Shown here: positions 5,701 to 6,517 of the stretch, piece by piece
How the letters are laid out: each line of letters opens with the position of its first letter
Numbering within the stretch: the stretch's first letter is position 1
Notes under the pieces: model-generated
What the model saw: only the letters and a program-made list of their open reading frames with translations
What the model was told of the DNA's origin: nothing
Databases searched by the model: none
Source of the DNA: Selenomonadaceae bacterium UBA3796
GTDB taxonomy: Bacteria; Bacillota; Negativicutes; Selenomonadales; Selenomonadaceae
Assembly: GCA_002369175.1 (NCBI GenBank)
Contig: DFES01000093.1
Location: 1-6,517, forward strand
DNA length: 6,517 nt
Direction of reading: 5' to 3'
Position numbers and translations under genes: made by a program

Positions 5701-6517
5701 ATGTATATGTCCGTAAAGGAAGCTGCAGATCTCTGGAAGATCTCTGAGCGCCGGGTGCGCTCTCTGTGCGAGAATGGCAGAATCCCCGGGGCAAGAAGGG
5801 ATGGAAGGCGCTGGCAGATTCCCTCCTATGCGCAAAAGCCGGAGGATGGACGGAGGACTTCCCCGGAAGATATCCTCACACAGATCGACCGGAAAAAAAA
5901 CGCTCTGGACGCGAAACGTCCCTTGACTGCCGGAGAAGCCGCGCGACTGGCAGAAGAGTTTGCGGTAGAGTACACCTATAATTCCAACGCCATAGAGGGC
6001 AACACCCTGACCCTGCGGGAAACGGATCTGGTGCTTCGGGGACTTACCATCGCCAAAAAGCCTCTCAAGGATCACATGGAAGCCGTCGGACACAAAGAAG
6101 CCTTCGACCTCGTGCGGGAACTGGTAAAGGAGCAGGCTCCCCTCTCAGAATCCGTCATCAAAAAGATCCACTTCCTGGTTCTGGCCAATCAAAGAGAAGA
6201 TCGAGGCATTTACCGGAAAATTCCCGTGAAAATCATGGGAGCGCTGCATACATCCCCACAGCCCTACCTGATTCAGCCCAGGATGGAAGACCTTCTGAAA
6301 ACCTATCAGCAGAGCACGGAACACATCATCGCCAGACTGGCGCGTTTCCATATCGAGTTCGAGGGCATCCATCCCTTCATTGACGGAAACGGCAGAACCG
6401 GACGGCTTCTGGTGAATCTGGAACTCATGAAGAAGGGATATCCTCCCATCGACATCAAATTCTCCGACCGGACGGCCTACTACCGCGCCTTTGACGAATT
6501 CCACGCAAGGCATACCA
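5701..6517 (+). CDS. Fic family AMP-transferase with N-terminal HTH (3' end cut)
   Basis: 272 residues are visible; the gene runs off the window. Residues 3-42 form an excisionase/MerR-type helix-turn-helix (MSVKEAADLWKISERRV, then a GRIPGARRDGRRWQIP wing). A self-inhibition motif (S/T)xxxE(G/N) is present as SNAIEG (95-100), with E99 expected to block productive ATP binding. It precedes the Fic core, as in class II Fic proteins. A flap region with LHTSPQPY follows (182-189). The Fic signature is complete: HPFIDGNGRTGR at 224-235, with catalytic H224, Mg-binding D228 and phosphate-binding R232 and R235. Such enzymes transfer AMP (sometimes another nucleotide group) from a nucleotide to a hydroxyl side chain of a target protein in the cytoplasm. 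All key residues are intact, so it should be active once inhibition is relieved. It is transcribed away from the operon. The N-terminal HTH suggests it may control its own promoter (inference). Target unknown. Confidence 0.93.
   Translation, partial: MYMSVKEAADLWKISERRVRSLCENGRIPGARRDGRRWQIPSYAQKPEDGRRTSPEDILTQIDRKKNALDAKRPLTAGEAARLAEEFAVEYTYNSNAIEGNTLTLRETDLVLRGLTIAKKPLKDHMEAVGHKEAFDLVRELVKEQAPLSESVIKKIHFLVLANQREDRGIYRKIPVKIMGALHTSPQPYLIQPRMEDLLKTYQQSTEHIIARLARFHIEFEGIHPFIDGNGRTGRLLVNLELMKKGYPPIDIKFSDRTAYYRAFDEFHARHT

Noticed and set aside
5587..6093. 168-codon minus-strand open frame overlapping the start of the Fic gene
   Set aside because: It lies opposite a gene with an intact Fic motif and strong ribosome-binding site, and would run into the start of the operon without its own signals.
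6145..6513. 122-codon minus-strand open frame near the right edge
   Set aside because: Opposite the catalytic part of the Fic gene; no support as a gene.
1..6517. tRNA, rRNA, CRISPR array, insertion sequence or attachment site
   Set aside because: None was seen: no regularly spaced repeats, no transposase-like protein, and no cloverleaf-like segment; nearly all bases are in the seven genes.

Overview
The window looks like chromosomal DNA of a diderm (Gram-negative-type) bacterium. Six consecutive minus-strand genes each begin with a clear Sec signal peptide. Base composition is moderately GC-rich, and ribosome-binding sites are strong and purine-rich (GGAGG cores), as in Firmicutes. An outer-membrane type secretome with Firmicutes-like translation signals and a Fic protein of a type common in that phylum would suit the Negativicutes (Selenomonas relatives). 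Synergistota is an alternative. This placement is inference; there is no rRNA or marker gene here.

Positions 5608 down to 105 hold one tightly packed minus-strand operon of six genes: 367, 181, 262, 199, 418 and 373 codons. Junctions are 33 nt, 13 nt, a 4-nt ATGA overlap, 15 nt and 29 nt. The first gene has a FlgT-type N-terminal domain followed by a CsgG/TolB-N-like region. The second is a short, soluble CsgG-like protein starting with TTG. The third (GTG start) and fourth are divergent proteins with the same CsgG/LpoB-like core signature. The fifth is unrecognised but appears to contain two copies of an ~85-residue unit with a related end pattern. The last is a BMP/PnrA-type (nucleoside-binding family) solute-binding protein. 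None of the six has a lipobox. No permease, ATPase, curli or flagellar gene is visible.

Beyond the operon, positions 1-104 hold two hairpins, one a candidate terminator for the operon. Positions 5609-5700 form a divergent control region with a plausible sigma70-type promoter facing right and a pair of near-identical 12-bp direct repeats. From 5701 to the window end lies a divergent, truncated gene for a Fic-domain AMP-transferase with an N-terminal DNA-binding helix-turn-helix and an intact self-inhibition motif.

How the genes may work together: the operon would put five small CsgG/TolB-N-type proteins and one ligand-binding protein in the periplasm, which could form an envelope complex. The co-transcription is well supported by spacing; the complex and its job are inference. 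This multi-paralogue cluster is the best candidate in the window for something not well described. The Fic gene is probably an independent, perhaps self-regulated, unit.
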